DNA from: Bacteroidaceae bacterium
Lineage (GTDB): Bacteria; Bacteroidota; Bacteroidia; Bacteroidales; Bacteroidaceae
Assembly (NCBI GenBank): GCA_017552435.1
Contig: JAFZPZ010000047.1
Coordinates: 1 to 57,957 of the forward strand
Direction: 5' to 3'
Length of the DNA stretch: 57,957 nucleotides
In this document: in pieces, positions 42,955-52,199 of the stretch
How the letters are laid out: each line of letters starts with the position of its first letter
Numbering within the stretch: the stretch's first letter is position 1
The notes under the pieces: model-generated
Told to the model about the DNA's origin: nothing
Databases searched by the model: none
The model's input: only the letters and a program-made list of their open reading frames with translations
Translations under genes and position numbers: made by a program

Positions 42955-43737
42955 GTGAAGTACGCCCTGTTCTTTGATATAGACGGGACTTTGGTGAGTT
43001 TCAAGACACACGAAATCCCGCCATCAACGGTATTCGCTCTCGTCCAAGCCAAAGCCAATGGTCATAAAGTGTTTGTCTCGACAGGCCGTCCTCCACTGAT
43101 AATAACCAACCTCGGGGCAATAGAACACCTGATTGACGGCTATGTGACCATCAACGGAGCTTTGTGCTTTGTCGGCGATAAAGTGGTCAGATGCATGGAT
43201 ATTCCCAGAGATGCTGTTCAGTTGGTTGTGAAGGATGCACAGGAGAAGAACTACGGGCTGATAGTGGTGGGAGAGAAAGATATGGCTGTGCTTGACCCAA
43301 AAGGAGAGGCTGAACAGCTATTCCGCGCAGAGATAGACGTAGAGATTGCTCTCAAAGCAAAACCACTGGATGTTGTCCTCGGGCAGCGAATCCTTCAACT
43401 GACGCCCTTTTTCTCGGAAGCGTATGAGCATAAACTGATGAAGCGTATTCCAAGTTGTACCTCTGGCCGATGGCATCCTGCTTTTACAGACATTACGGCA
43501 AAAGGAGCCGACAAAGGAGAAGGAATCGGGGCTATGGCTGCTCACTTAGGGCTTGATTTCCGATACACGATAGCCTTTGGCGACGGAGGCAACGACAGCT
43601 CCATGATAAAGGCCGCAGGTATTGGCGTAGCGATGGGGAATGCGCTGGAATCATTAAAAGCTGAGGCAGATTATACGACTACTTCAGTTGACAATGATGG
43701 CGTCCTGAATGCTTTACGTCATTTTGAGTTGGTATAG
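42955..43737 (+). CDS. Cof-type HAD-IIB sugar-phosphatase
   Basis: 260 residues from GTG 42955, giving MKYALFFDIDGTLVSFKTHE with the HAD nucleophile DIDGT at the N-terminus. Motif II is in VSTGRP, then a Lys in TDITAKGADKGEGI and the acidic motif FGDGGNDSSM. Members dephosphorylate sugar phosphates or flavin precursors. Upstream in-frame codons overlap the second promoter and are not used. It precedes ribokinase by 37 bp. Confidence 0.85.
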   Translation: MKYALFFDIDGTLVSFKTHEIPPSTVFALVQAKANGHKVFVSTGRPPLIITNLGAIEHLIDGYVTINGALCFVGDKVVRCMDIPRDAVQLVVKDAQEKNYGLIVVGEKDMAVLDPKGEAEQLFRAEIDVEIALKAKPLDVVLGQRILQLTPFFSEAYEHKLMKRIPSCTSGRWHPAFTDITAKGADKGEGIGAMAAHLGLDFRYTIAFGDGGNDSSMIKAAGIGVAMGNALESLKAEADYTTTSVDNDGVLNALRHFELV

Positions 43738-43774
43738 ACTATATAATCGCCAATTGCGTAGAAGAGTAGAAGAT

Positions 43775-44674
43775 ATGATAGTAGTTATTGGAAGTTCAAA
43801 CACAGATATGGTCATGCAGGTGCGGGAATTCCCCCTACCGGGCGAGACCATAATGGGATGCGGATTTATGCAGAACCAGGGTGGCAAAGGAGCTAATCAG
43901 GCTGTTGCTTGTGCTCGCTTGGGAGCCGACACCTGTTTCATCGGCAAGCTGGGATGTGACCCGTTGGCCCAGAATACCATATCCATGCTCCGACAGGAAG
44001 GCGTGGATGTCAGCCATTTGACGCAGACTTCGGAATCTCCGTCTGGGACAGCTTTCATTATGGTCGATTCCCACGGAGAGAACAGCATTATTGTCAATTC
44101 CGGTGCCAATGCCTGTCTCACACCTGCCGACATCGATGACGCGGCTGCTCTCATAAGCAAAGCCTCTGTGGTGCTGATGCAGCTGGAAACGCCTGTTCCA
44201 ACCCTGACACATGCCGCCCGATTGGCTAAGGAAAGTGGAGCTGTCGTGGTGCTGAACCCGGCTCCAGCACCCCTCACTGGGTTGCCGGATGAATTGCTGA
44301 AGCATGTGGATATCCTTGTCCCCAACCAGACAGAGGCGGAACGTCTTTCCGGCGTATGTGTAAGGGATGACGAGACACTTTTAGAGGCTATACACAAGTT
44401 TCAGGAGATTGGGGTAGGGCAGGTGGTAGTAACATTGGGTTCTCGCGGATCGATGACTGTCATCGACGGTAAGCCCCTGATGGTGCCTGGTTTCAAGGTT
44501 GAAGCAGTGGACACCACCGCTGCAGGCGACACCTTCTGCGGAGCATTATGCGTGCGACTTTCTCAGGGTAGCGACGTTGAGGAGGCTATGCGCTTTGCCT
44601 GCAAGGCAGCTTCGCTGACAGTAACCCGAATGGGTGCCCAGCAGAGCATCCCATACCTTTCAGAAATATCTTAA
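43775..44674 (+). CDS. rbsK: Ribokinase
   Basis: 299 residues from ATG 43775: MIVVIGSSNTDMVMQV. PfkB-family signatures: GGKGANQAVACARLGADTCF and the C-terminal DTTAAGDTFCGAL with the catalytic Asp. It phosphorylates ribose (or a related sugar) to the 5-phosphate. The GRP-type permease follows 21 bp later, giving a compact ribose uptake and entry unit. Confidence 0.88.
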   Translation: MIVVIGSSNTDMVMQVREFPLPGETIMGCGFMQNQGGKGANQAVACARLGADTCFIGKLGCDPLAQNTISMLRQEGVDVSHLTQTSESPSGTAFIMVDSHGENSIIVNSGANACLTPADIDDAAALISKASVVLMQLETPVPTLTHAARLAKESGAVVVLNPAPAPLTGLPDELLKHVDILVPNQTEAERLSGVCVRDDETLLEAIHKFQEIGVGQVVVTLGSRGSMTVIDGKPLMVPGFKVEAVDTTAAGDTFCGALCVRLSQGSDVEEAMRFACKAASLTVTRMGAQQSIPYLSEIS

Positions 44675-44695
44675 ACCTTTAAACCTTTCCCTCCC

Positions 44696-45703
44696 ATGTT
44701 TATCGTCAACAGTTATGTTCTTTCCGTTGTTCTTTGTTTTATAACAATGATTTGCTGGGGCTCCTGGGGGAACACCCAGAAGCTGGCAGCCAAATCCTGG
44801 CGCTATGAGTTGTTCTATTGGGACTATGTCATTGGTATGGTTCTTTTCGCAATTCTGTTGGGGTGTACCCTTGGCAGCAATGGCGATGAGGGTCGTCCCT
44901 TCCTGACTGATCTCGCACAGGGCAACCAGGCCAGTTTCCTGTATGTGCTGCTTGGCGGTGCCATCTTCAATGCCAGCAACATCCTGCTCTCTGCCTCCGT
45001 TTCGATGGCTGGTATGACGGTCGCTTTCCCCTTAGGGGTTGGCATAGCTCTCGTGTTGGGTGTTGTCATAAACTATCTTGGGGCTCCATCTGGCGATTGG
45101 AAACTATTGGCACTGGGCGTGTTGTGTATCGTCTGTGCCATCGTGTTCAATGCCAAGGCCTCGGCTCTGATGAACGAGGGAAAAGAACAGGCTTCACATA
45201 GCCGAAAGGGCATTATGGTGGCTATTCTGGCAGGTGTGCTGATGTCTTTGTTCTACCGTTTTGTGGTGATGGGAATGGATATAAATAACTTTATTTCTCC
45301 AGCAGAAGGCAAGTTCACGCCGTACGGTGCGATTTTTGTTTTCTCGATAGGCGTGCTGGTCAGCAATTTCATTTTCAACTCATTAGCTATGCGATTCCCC
45401 TTCGTTGGCGAACCTGTGGGCTATGGAGCCTACTTCCGTGGCAGTCTTGCCACACATGCCACAGGTATGCTGGGTGGATGTATCTGGTGTCTGGGTACCG
45501 GACTTAGCTACATCGCATCGGGTCAGGCTGGTCCTGCCATCTCATACGCATTGGGGCAGGGTGCACCTATGGTAGCTGCATTATGGGGTATATTCGTGTG
45601 GAAGGAGTTTCGCGGGGCATCCCGTTCGGTAAATACTTTGCTGCTGACAATGTTTGTCGCCTTCCTAACCGGTCTTGCCCTCATCATAATTGCAGGAATG
45701 TAG
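44696..45703 (+). CDS. GRP-family sugar permease (RbsU/GlcU-like)
   Basis: 335 residues with about ten membrane segments, the N-terminal ITMICWGSWGNTQKL typical of the glucose/ribose porter family, and LGQGAPMVAALWGIFVWKEF near the end. Members take up glucose or ribose by proton symport. Linkage to ribokinase makes ribose the likely substrate. It is not related to the EamA gene that follows on the opposite strand. Confidence 0.8.
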   Translation: MFIVNSYVLSVVLCFITMICWGSWGNTQKLAAKSWRYELFYWDYVIGMVLFAILLGCTLGSNGDEGRPFLTDLAQGNQASFLYVLLGGAIFNASNILLSASVSMAGMTVAFPLGVGIALVLGVVINYLGAPSGDWKLLALGVLCIVCAIVFNAKASALMNEGKEQASHSRKGIMVAILAGVLMSLFYRFVVMGMDINNFISPAEGKFTPYGAIFVFSIGVLVSNFIFNSLAMRFPFVGEPVGYGAYFRGSLATHATGMLGGCIWCLGTGLSYIASGQAGPAISYALGQGAPMVAALWGIFVWKEFRGASRSVNTLLLTMFVAFLTGLALIIIAGM

Positions 45704-45727
45704 TGCTCCAGTCCATCTTTGCACTGG

Positions 45728-46660
45728 TTAGCTTTTCCCCTTATTTATCACATAGATACCCGCGGTAGTCAGTGTGGCGGCTACGGCATAATTCCAAACG
45801 AAAGCCTCGTGGAGGCACAGACAGGAGGTGACAGCTCCCACAACGGGTATCAGTGAGTTCCATATCGCTATCTTGCCCACAGGATTGCACGTAAGCAGTT
45901 TGTTGTAAAGCGTAAAGCCTATCGTGGAGATACCGATGAGCATCAGCAGGTAAAAGAGACCTACGATGGTGATGTGAGGCAACGTACCACCCATCAACAA
46001 GCCAGGTATCACCAACAAGGCGCCACCGATACCAAGACTGTAGCCCGTACCAACAAACATATCCACACGCTTCGCTACGCCCCTCGTCATCAGTCCTGCA
46101 CAGGCACCACATAGTGCATTGAGGATAATCATGCCGTCGCCAAGCAAGGTGAAGGAACCGCTTTCCTCACCGCTCAGATTCAGTGTGAGGATACCCGCAA
46201 AACCGATGGCACAGCCTATCCCCTTTCTGAGAGTCAGTTTGTCGCTCTTGAAGAACATGCAGGCAAGGAGAACTAGCACAAACACACTCAACGAGTTCAG
46301 GATGGCGGCACGACTGCCCTGACTGTGCGACAATCCGATGTAGAAACAGGCATAGTGCAGCGTCGTGTTCAGCAGCGTGAACGCCAACAGGAACAAGCCA
46401 CTCCCCCAGATATTTGCTTTGGCGGCTTCCTTCAGGCCAAACGAGCGATGAGCCATGCGAGCGACAGAAAGGATGATGAGGCCCGACAGGAAAAACCGGA
46501 TGCCGGCAAAGAGCATCTTGCTGCCTGTCATCTCTGTGGTAATCTCAAACTCAGCGAACCCGAGCTTGATAAGCGGATAAGCCCATCCCCATAGAAATGC
46601 AGCCGTAAACGCAAAGGCTGCGGCCCAAACCGGACGCTGAAATATACTTGGTTTTGTCAT
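45728..46660 (-). CDS. EamA-family (DMT) transporter
   Basis: 310 residues, ten membrane segments in two EamA repeats: AFTAAFLWGWAYPLIKLGFA in the first, NALCGACAGLMTRGVAKRV in the second. The substrate is unknown; relatives export amino acids or metabolites. It converges with the sugar permease and diverges from the metallophosphoesterase gene. A leftward -7 box (TATTTTTG) lies at 46689-46696. Confidence 0.82.
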   Translation of the reverse strand: MTKPSIFQRPVWAAAFAFTAAFLWGWAYPLIKLGFAEFEITTEMTGSKMLFAGIRFFLSGLIILSVARMAHRSFGLKEAAKANIWGSGLFLLAFTLLNTTLHYACFYIGLSHSQGSRAAILNSLSVFVLVLLACMFFKSDKLTLRKGIGCAIGFAGILTLNLSGEESGSFTLLGDGMIILNALCGACAGLMTRGVAKRVDMFVGTGYSLGIGGALLVIPGLLMGGTLPHITIVGLFYLLMLIGISTIGFTLYNKLLTCNPVGKIAIWNSLIPVVGAVTSCLCLHEAFVWNYAVAATLTTAGIYVINKGKS

Positions 46661-46688
46661 ATAAAGCTACAGCTGTGCAATTCGTTTG

Positions 46689-46791
46689 CAAAAATAACAC
46701 TTTTCCAACCCATTCTTCTCAACACAATAACAAAAAAATCATAAATTAATCACGTATGATTTGAGAACCTCATAAAAAAACTGTACTTTTG
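46689..46791. promoter_or_regulatory. Divergent promoter region
   Basis: The minus strand has TATTTTTG at 46689-46696 for the EamA gene. The plus strand has TACTTTTG at 46784-46791 with TTTG at 46760-46763 (20-bp spacing) for the metallophosphoesterase gene, 24 bp before its ATG. Confidence 0.6.
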
Positions 46792-46814
46792 TAGCGGAAA
46801 GAATATTCAGAACC

Positions 46815-47849
46815 ATGAGATTCCTCCTTTTCGGAATAGTAATCATTAGTGTGCTGCTTGCGCTGCTGACACACATTATATATGTATTGGCAAAACTGAT
46901 TGGGATAGTCGTACATTTCCGCGTCAGCTACCGTCCTTTCGGGATAGCAGCTCTTTTACTTGTTGTGGTATGGGTGCTGACAGCAATTTATGGCAACGTA
47001 TATGGCCGCTTCCGCCACGAGGTAAAGCAGGTGCAGCTGAGTTTTGAGAGTCTGCCGGCCTCCTTCGACGGTCTGCGCATCGTCCATGTCTCCGACCTTC
47101 ACCTTGATGGTTGGTTGGGGCACGAAAAGGAATTGCAGCAGCGTGTTGATGAGATTAACGCCCTATGCCCTGATATAATCTGCTTCACGGGCGACCTTGT
47201 CTCGATGTCACCTGACGAACTGAGGCCTTTCGTCCCTATCCTCCGACAGCTACGCACCAATTCTTCCCTCCTTCGGGGGGATGAGAGGGGGGCTGTTTAT
47301 GCCGTTCTGGGCAATCACGACTACATGCCATATTCCCGTATTGGCGTTCGCGAGCGAAATACGGCTGTGGCCGAACTTGTCCGTATGGAACGTGAAGAAC
47401 TGGGTTGGAAAGTGTTGCTCAACGAGGCGGACGTCATCCGACGAGGCGGTGACAGCATCGCTATCCTTGGTTGTGAGAACCAAAGTGTGGGCGCACATCC
47501 TGTTATCCAGCGAGGCGACCTCCGCAAAACCATTCAGGGCGTAGATTCAATGTTCAATGGTCAATGTTCAATGTTTTCCGTCCTTCTCACCCACGACCCC
47601 TCGCAGTGGCGAAAAGAAGTGCTTCCAGAAACCGACATCCCCCTGACGCTCTGTGGTCACACTCATGCCATGCAGTTGCGTCTTTTGGGCTTCACACCCT
47701 CCAAATGGATATATCCTGAATGCGACGGCCTTTACTCAGAGGGGCAACAATACCTTTATGTCAATATTGGCTTGGGCGGCACCCTTCCCTGGCGCATCGG
47801 CGCTACACCTGAAATAACCCTAATTACATTGAAAAAAACAATTTATTGA
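46815..47849 (+). CDS. Membrane-anchored metallophosphoesterase
   Basis: 344 residues: two N-terminal membrane helices, then a calcineurin-like domain with VSDLHLDGW, TGDLVSMSP, LGNHDYM and CGHTHAMQLRL. Relatives include YkuE/LpxH-type enzymes acting on phospholipid or nucleotide phosphates. Two repeat scars are translated in frame: a GC palindrome at 47265-47293 (SSLLRGDERG) and an AATGGTC/AATGTTC heptamer array at 47549-47571 (MFNGQCSMF). Both fall between catalytic motifs, probably in surface loops. Confidence 0.82.
   Translation: MRFLLFGIVIISVLLALLTHIIYVLAKLIGIVVHFRVSYRPFGIAALLLVVVWVLTAIYGNVYGRFRHEVKQVQLSFESLPASFDGLRIVHVSDLHLDGWLGHEKELQQRVDEINALCPDIICFTGDLVSMSPDELRPFVPILRQLRTNSSLLRGDERGAVYAVLGNHDYMPYSRIGVRERNTAVAELVRMEREELGWKVLLNEADVIRRGGDSIAILGCENQSVGAHPVIQRGDLRKTIQGVDSMFNGQCSMFSVLLTHDPSQWRKEVLPETDIPLTLCGHTHAMQLRLLGFTPSKWIYPECDGLYSEGQQYLYVNIGLGGTLPWRIGATPEITLITLKKTIY
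47549..47571. repeat. AATGGTC/AATGTTC heptamer array inside a CDS
   Basis: TTCAATGTTCAATGGTCAAT and onward is the same unit that is duplicated at 7181-7194. Here three units fit the reading frame. Confidence 0.65.
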
Positions 47850-47858
47850 ATTATATAT

Positions 47859-49631
47859 ATGAAGAAGATTGGATTAGTGATTGCCTTGGCCTTTACGATG
47901 AGTAACGGCAGTTTGGCAAAAAAGATTAAGCCTTGCGGCCCTGTGCCTACGGAGAACCAGTTGCGTTGGCAGGAGATGGAGATGTATGCTTTCATCCACT
48001 ACTCGCTGAACACTTACACCGACCAGGAATGGGGCTTCGGTAATGAAGACCCTAAGCTGTTCAACCCCAGCAACCTTGACTGCCGACAATGGGCACGTGT
48101 CTGCAAACAGGCAGGTATGAAGGGTATCATCTTTACCGCTAAGCACCATTGCGGCTTTTGCATGTGGCCCTCGAAATATACGGAGTATTCCGTGAAGAAT
48201 TCGCCGTGGAAGAATGGCAAGGGCGACGTGGTGCGCGAATTGGCTGAGGCTTGCAAAGAGGAAGGACTGAAATTTGCCGTCTATCTCTCGCCTTGGGACA
48301 GAAACCATCCTGAATACGGACGACCGGAATATGTGACCTATTTCCGCAACCAGCTGCGTGAGCTGCTGACGGAATATGGCGACATGTTCGAGGTCTGGTT
48401 CGACGGAGCCAATGGTGGCGACGGCTGGTACGGCGGTGCCAATGAAGTCCGTAAGATAAACAAGGACTATTATGGCTGGCCCGAGACTTTCAAGATGATT
48501 CGTGAGCTACAGCCCAAGGCGCTGATATGGAGCGATGCGGGCGGTGATCGTGGCGACCTTCGTTGGGTGGGCACAGAAGCTGGCTTCATCGGAGAAACGA
48601 ACTGGAGCCTGGTGCCGCGCGAGGGAAGGATGGACTATAAGATCCTGCACTATGGCGATGAGAACGGCGAATTATGGGTAGCTGGCGAGACTAACACCAG
48701 CATCCGTCCGGGCTGGTTCTACCACGAGACGGAGAACGAGAACGTGAAGAGTCTGTCGAAACTGATGGACACTTATTATAAATCGGTGGGACGCAATTCG
48801 TGCCTGCTGCTCAATTTCCCCATCGCTCCCAACGGACGCATCCATCCAACGGACTCTCTGCGAGGCATCGCCTTCAAGAAGATGATTGACGAAGTCTTTA
48901 AGACCAACCTCGCCAAAACGGCACTGGTCACCCCCCCTCCTCTCCATAAAGGGCGGGAAGTAGATGCCGCTGCACACGAAGGAACTTGGCTTATTAATTT
49001 TAGGGAACCCACCACCTTCAACCGCTTCGTAGTTAAGGAGGATATCCGTTATGGACAGCGGGTGAAGAAGTTCTCATTAGAGGCTGAGGTGGACGGGCAG
49101 TGGGTGCCTTTGAAGGATGAACTCGTGGATAATGGCGACGGATTGACCACCATAGGCCATCGCCGCATCATCTGCTTCCCTAATGTGACGGCCACTCGTC
49201 TGCGCTTTAAAGTGCTTGAATCAAAATGCGAACCTATCGTCAAGATAGTTGGGGTCTATTTAGCTCCAGACATCACTCAGGACATCCCCAACAGCGGCGA
49301 GAAACACGCCTCGGACTACTATATCTTCTTCGGTGCCGACAAGATGATGTTCGTAACCCTCAAGGATGAGGCTACTGTGACGGGTTTCCGCTATCTGCCT
49401 CCACAAGATACGAAGGAGGGTCTCGTTACCCACTACCGCATCTCAGCCACTACCGACTGGAAGACGTGGGAGACGCTGGGCGAAGGCGAGTTCTCGAACA
49501 TCGTGAACAATCCCATCTGGCAGACCGTCCGTTGCAAGCCTACCCGTGCCAAGGTCATCCGTGTAGAGGGTCTGCGTCTGGCACAGGGCGACCGCATGGG
49601 CTATAGCGATGTGGAAGTGGTAACGGAATAA
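47859..49631 (+). CDS. Alpha-L-fucosidase, GH29, with C-terminal F5/8C-like domains
   Basis: 590 residues with signal peptide. The GH29 core shows AFIHYSLNTYTDQEWGFG, TAKHHCGFCMWPSKYTEYSV and the nucleophile region FEVWFDGANGGDGW; the latter layout fits the alpha-1,3/4-specific subfamily. C-terminal beta-sandwich regions (about 370-470 and 490-590) resemble carbohydrate-binding F5/8 type C modules. A GC palindrome scar at 48929-48958 encodes TPPPLHKGREV at the junction of core and accessory domain. It acts on periplasmic or surface glycans. Confidence 0.88.
   Translation: MKKIGLVIALAFTMSNGSLAKKIKPCGPVPTENQLRWQEMEMYAFIHYSLNTYTDQEWGFGNEDPKLFNPSNLDCRQWARVCKQAGMKGIIFTAKHHCGFCMWPSKYTEYSVKNSPWKNGKGDVVRELAEACKEEGLKFAVYLSPWDRNHPEYGRPEYVTYFRNQLRELLTEYGDMFEVWFDGANGGDGWYGGANEVRKINKDYYGWPETFKMIRELQPKALIWSDAGGDRGDLRWVGTEAGFIGETNWSLVPREGRMDYKILHYGDENGELWVAGETNTSIRPGWFYHETENENVKSLSKLMDTYYKSVGRNSCLLLNFPIAPNGRIHPTDSLRGIAFKKMIDEVFKTNLAKTALVTPPPLHKGREVDAAAHEGTWLINFREPTTFNRFVVKEDIRYGQRVKKFSLEAEVDGQWVPLKDELVDNGDGLTTIGHRRIICFPNVTATRLRFKVLESKCEPIVKIVGVYLAPDITQDIPNSGEKHASDYYIFFGADKMMFVTLKDEATVTGFRYLPPQDTKEGLVTHYRISATTDWKTWETLGEGEFSNIVNNPIWQTVRCKPTRAKVIRVEGLRLAQGDRMGYSDVEVVTE
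48929..48958. repeat. GC palindromic repeat scar in the fucosidase gene
   Basis: CACCCCCCCTCCTCTCCATA followed by AAGGGCGGG is a degenerate member of the GC family, in frame at a domain boundary. Confidence 0.5.
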
Positions 49632-49641
49632 CCATAAGCTC

Positions 49642-50871
49642 ATGACCAGGGAAGCGTATAAGCAGATGATGCGAGGATTCTTTTTGTTAATCGTACTGCT
49701 ATGTTCCGCCAGAGTGTCGGCTCAGGACAAGGCTTCTCGGTGGGTGGAGACCATCAAGGTGCTTTCTCCTGCTCCGTGTTCCGATATTAGCGGACGGGTG
49801 AAAGTCAACTTGCAGGCAGAGGGAATGAAGCAGTTGAAAGCACAATGCTATGTGGCTGATGAAGGAATTCCGCGGAAGCTGGTGCTAACGCCCCATGATT
49901 TCAAGGTTGATAAGGACGGGGTGGGGAGCTTCTGGCTGAATGCAAAGAAGCTTCCTCACGGTCCGCTGACGGTTCAGATTACCGGCAATAACGAGGCTGG
50001 TGAACAAGACCTCTTTGAGTTGCAACTCTACAATACGACGGGAAGGGCGACAGCGGCTGGCATCCCAGACACCATCCCTTCGGCAGCGAGAGGTATGCGA
50101 CTGGTGTTCAGCGACGATTTCGACGGCCCGCTGTCTATCTCGCGCGACGGAAGGGGAGCTCGCTACAACGCGCACAAGCCAACGTTCGGGGATTTCAGCG
50201 GCTGGCCCTTCTGCGACCCAGAAGGTTCACAGAATCCGTTCAGGCAGCGGGATACCTATTTAATTATCCGTGCACACAAGGCAGAAGGCACTCGGGGCAG
50301 TACAGGCCTGATAGCTACCGTTGATATGGACGGCAACGGCTTCCGCGCCACGCCGCCCTGCTATATGGAATGCCGCTTGATGGCTCACTCCGCGCCTGGC
50401 ACATGGCCTGCTTTCTGGACGATTACCAATATTCATCGAGGCGAAGGCGACGAGCTGGACATCCTCGAAGCTTACGGCGGTTGGGGAGAAGGCAATCCCA
50501 GCAATACGGGTTATCATGTGACGTCTCACTTCTGGGGACAGAAAGATGCGGATGGAGAACCGCTCAAGCATCCGGGCAAGCTCATCGAGATGACAAAGGG
50601 CAGGTTGGGAACCTCGTGGAGCCAGACCTTCCACACCTACGGCCTTTTGATCGAAACAGAAAAAACCACCTACTATCTCGATGATGAGGAAGTGTGGAGC
50701 CACCCCACCAACAGCTACTCCTACCAGCAGCCCCACGTTCTGCTCGTCAACTACGCCATTGGAGGTGCCAGTGGTTGGAAAATTAATCTCGAGCGCTACA
50801 ACAATACCTCAGAGATGTACGTCGATTACCTTCGCGTCTTCGAGCACGCGAAACAAGACAGCATTAAATAA
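49642..50871 (+). CDS. GH16-family secreted glycoside hydrolase
   Basis: 409 residues. The signal peptide (GFFLLIVLLCSARVSAQ) is preceded by alternative starts at 49642, 49666 and 49669. An N-terminal beta-sandwich (40-130) precedes a GH16 jelly roll beginning MRLVFSDDFDGPLSISRDGR, with the catalytic ExDxxE in GDELDILEAYGG. GH16 enzymes cleave beta-1,3/1,4-glucans or galactans; substrate unknown. It follows GH29 by 10 bp, so both likely attack the same glycan. Confidence 0.85.
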   Translation: MTREAYKQMMRGFFLLIVLLCSARVSAQDKASRWVETIKVLSPAPCSDISGRVKVNLQAEGMKQLKAQCYVADEGIPRKLVLTPHDFKVDKDGVGSFWLNAKKLPHGPLTVQITGNNEAGEQDLFELQLYNTTGRATAAGIPDTIPSAARGMRLVFSDDFDGPLSISRDGRGARYNAHKPTFGDFSGWPFCDPEGSQNPFRQRDTYLIIRAHKAEGTRGSTGLIATVDMDGNGFRATPPCYMECRLMAHSAPGTWPAFWTITNIHRGEGDELDILEAYGGWGEGNPSNTGYHVTSHFWGQKDADGEPLKHPGKLIEMTKGRLGTSWSQTFHTYGLLIETEKTTYYLDDEEVWSHPTNSYSYQQPHVLLVNYAIGGASGWKINLERYNNTSEMYVDYLRVFEHAKQDSIK

Positions 50872-50999
50872 ACATGACGTATCAGTTCCCGCGTCCCGAT
50901 TATCCCTTCAACATCATTCTTCCCAATCAAAAGCCAGGCCCGCATCATTGCGACACGAGCCCAGCCGACATTTTGAATTTTGAATTTTATAATTTTGAA
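50872..50999. other. Gap without recognised gene
   Basis: A plus-strand open frame from 50874 has no recognisable content and is crossed by a TTTTGAATTT heptamer-like array (50972-51000). It may contain the ends of the convergent GH16 and smalltalk transcripts. Confidence 0.4.
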
Positions 51000-51101
51000 T
51001 TAAAGAAGCCCCATGCAACTGGTGACTCCCAGGCTGGTTGCGATAGCCGTCAGAATGGCGATTATCGTCTGAATGATGAATTTCCAAGTTTCCTTTTTCA
51101 T
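51000..51101 (-). CDS. Smalltalk-type miniprotein
   Basis: 33 residues, MKKETWKFIIQTIIAILTAI... ending ATSLGVTSCMGLL. It matches the Bacteroidetes 'smalltalk protein' pattern: short basic N-terminus, one hydrophobic helix, and LGVTSC, a lipobox-like end. These genes are regularly found beside a lysozyme/amidase and an HU-HIG gene, as here. Function unknown; a holin- or spanin-like role would be speculative. Confidence 0.8.
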   Translation of the reverse strand: MKKETWKFIIQTIIAILTAIATSLGVTSCMGLL

Positions 51102-51134
51102 AGCTGTAGGTGTTAATTTTGAATTTTGAATTTA
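51102..51134. repeat. TTTTGAA heptamer array
   Basis: GTTAATTTTGAATTTTGAAT followed by TTATTAATTTTG fills the gap between the smalltalk and lysozyme-like genes and continues into the last codons of the latter. Confidence 0.55.
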
Positions 51135-51545
51135 TTAATTTTGAATTTCTTTGAACATCTCGAAGGCCTTTTCTATAAGAGAATTCGAGAGTTCAATGCT
51201 GCATTCTTGGCGGGCCATTGCGCGGACGAGGGCGGGCCAGTCGGATTCTGTGAGGCGCTGCATGCCGCCGAAGCCTGACCAGCGGCAGACGTTGCAGATG
51301 TAGCGGTTGGTGTCGTTCTCGCTTGGCGGTGCCCAGCGCGTGATGATGTCGGCGATGCAGTTCAGATGGTACTTCCTGCTGTAGGTGCGGAGCAGACAGA
51401 AGGCTGCGCGAATGCCCCATTCTATGCTCTCGAATTGGACGAACTCCTTGTCTGTCTGTTCTGCCCGTTGCCCTTTCCAGGTAGTACCTGCAACCCGCCG
51501 AATGTTCAACGGGTTGCAGTTTCTAATATCTCGGTTCATTGTCAA
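51135..51545 (-). CDS. Phage-type lysozyme-like/structural-protein-P5-like protein
   Basis: 136 residues (or 134 from the second Met). The conserved start RNCNPLNIRRVAGTTWKGQ, then FESIEWGIRAAFCLLRTYSR and IITRWAPPSENDTNRYI, is the signature of a lysozyme-like domain found in phage virion and plasmid-encoded proteins of Bacteroidetes. It probably acts on peptidoglycan. There is no signal peptide. It sits between the smalltalk and HU-HIG genes in a leftward operon. Confidence 0.75.
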   Translation of the reverse strand: MTMNRDIRNCNPLNIRRVAGTTWKGQRAEQTDKEFVQFESIEWGIRAAFCLLRTYSRKYHLNCIADIITRWAPPSENDTNRYICNVCRWSGFGGMQRLTESDWPALVRAMARQECSIELSNSLIEKAFEMFKEIQN

Positions 51546-51563
51546 TTATCAATTGTCAATTCC

Positions 51564-51590
51564 TCCCCCTAAAGGGGGTTGGGGGGTCTA
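51564..51590. repeat. CCCCCTAAAGGGGG palindromic repeat
   Basis: TCCCCCTAAAGGGGGTTGGG and GGGTCTA, an intact copy between the lysozyme-like and HU-HIG genes. The HU-HIG stop codon (TTA on plus, 51588-51590) lies at its right edge. Confidence 0.7.
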
Positions 51591-52199
51591 TTCAGCATCG
51601 CCAATTGGGCCGTCACCGCCGCCGTTGCCGTCACCGCCACCGTTGTCGTCACCTTCACCTCCGGTAGTTCCACCGTTATTCTCCCCTCCTTCGGAGGGGT
51701 TGGGGGAGGCTCCGCCGTTGCCGGTGTTTTCACCGCCTTCGCCGGTGTTGTCCGGATCTTCCACGGTGCCGTCGTCGGCGCTGGTCACGCGCTTCACGAT
51801 TTCGCCGTTGCGGTCGTAGCAGGTGATCTGGATGCTGGTGTTGGCCAGTTCCTCCTTCAGGTCCACATCGGGGGTGAACACGATGCGGCGGCACTTGATG
51901 AGGCTGGTCTTCACCTTGTTCACGTCGGCCACTGCCTTCGAGCGGACGGTGAATCGCATGGTGCCCAGTCCGGGGATGGCTACAGAGTGCCCTTCGGTGG
52001 CCCAAGCCTTGATGACTTCGCCGGCTGCGTCCCAGCAAGCTTGCATCACGCCCTTGTTCACACCGCTGCGCAGGGCAGCTTCCTTGATCACCTTGTCCTT
52101 GTTCAGAGCGATGTACAGCTCGGGGGTCATCACGTAGTAGTAACCTGGAGTCTTACCTATCTTAAGGTTCGTCTCCCTTGCATTGATTTTGATTGCCAT
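51588..52199 (-). CDS. HU-HIG family DNA-binding protein with glycine-rich tail
   Basis: 203 residues. The N-terminal ~125 residues are an HU/IHF-like fold (MAIKINARETNLKIGKTPG, EAALRSGVNKGVMQACWDAA, GLGTMRFTVRSKAVADVNKV), the Bacteroidetes HU-HIG class. The last ~65 residues are Gly/Asn/Asp/Glu-rich (GGENNGGTTGGEGDDNGGGD). Part of this tail (ASPNPSEGGENN) is encoded by a GC palindrome repeat at 51681-51711. It probably bends DNA; the phased repeat array and iterons nearby are possible targets. Confidence 0.85.
   Translation of the reverse strand: MAIKINARETNLKIGKTPGYYYVMTPELYIALNKDKVIKEAALRSGVNKGVMQACWDAAGEVIKAWATEGHSVAIPGLGTMRFTVRSKAVADVNKVKTSLIKCRRIVFTPDVDLKEELANTSIQITCYDRNGEIVKRVTSADDGTVEDPDNTGEGGENTGNGGASPNPSEGGENNGGTTGGEGDDNGGGDGNGGGDGPIGDAE

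Noticed and set aside
50874-51116. 80-codon plus-strand frame after GH16
   Set aside because: It overlaps the smalltalk gene on the other strand and crosses a heptamer array; no family resemblance.
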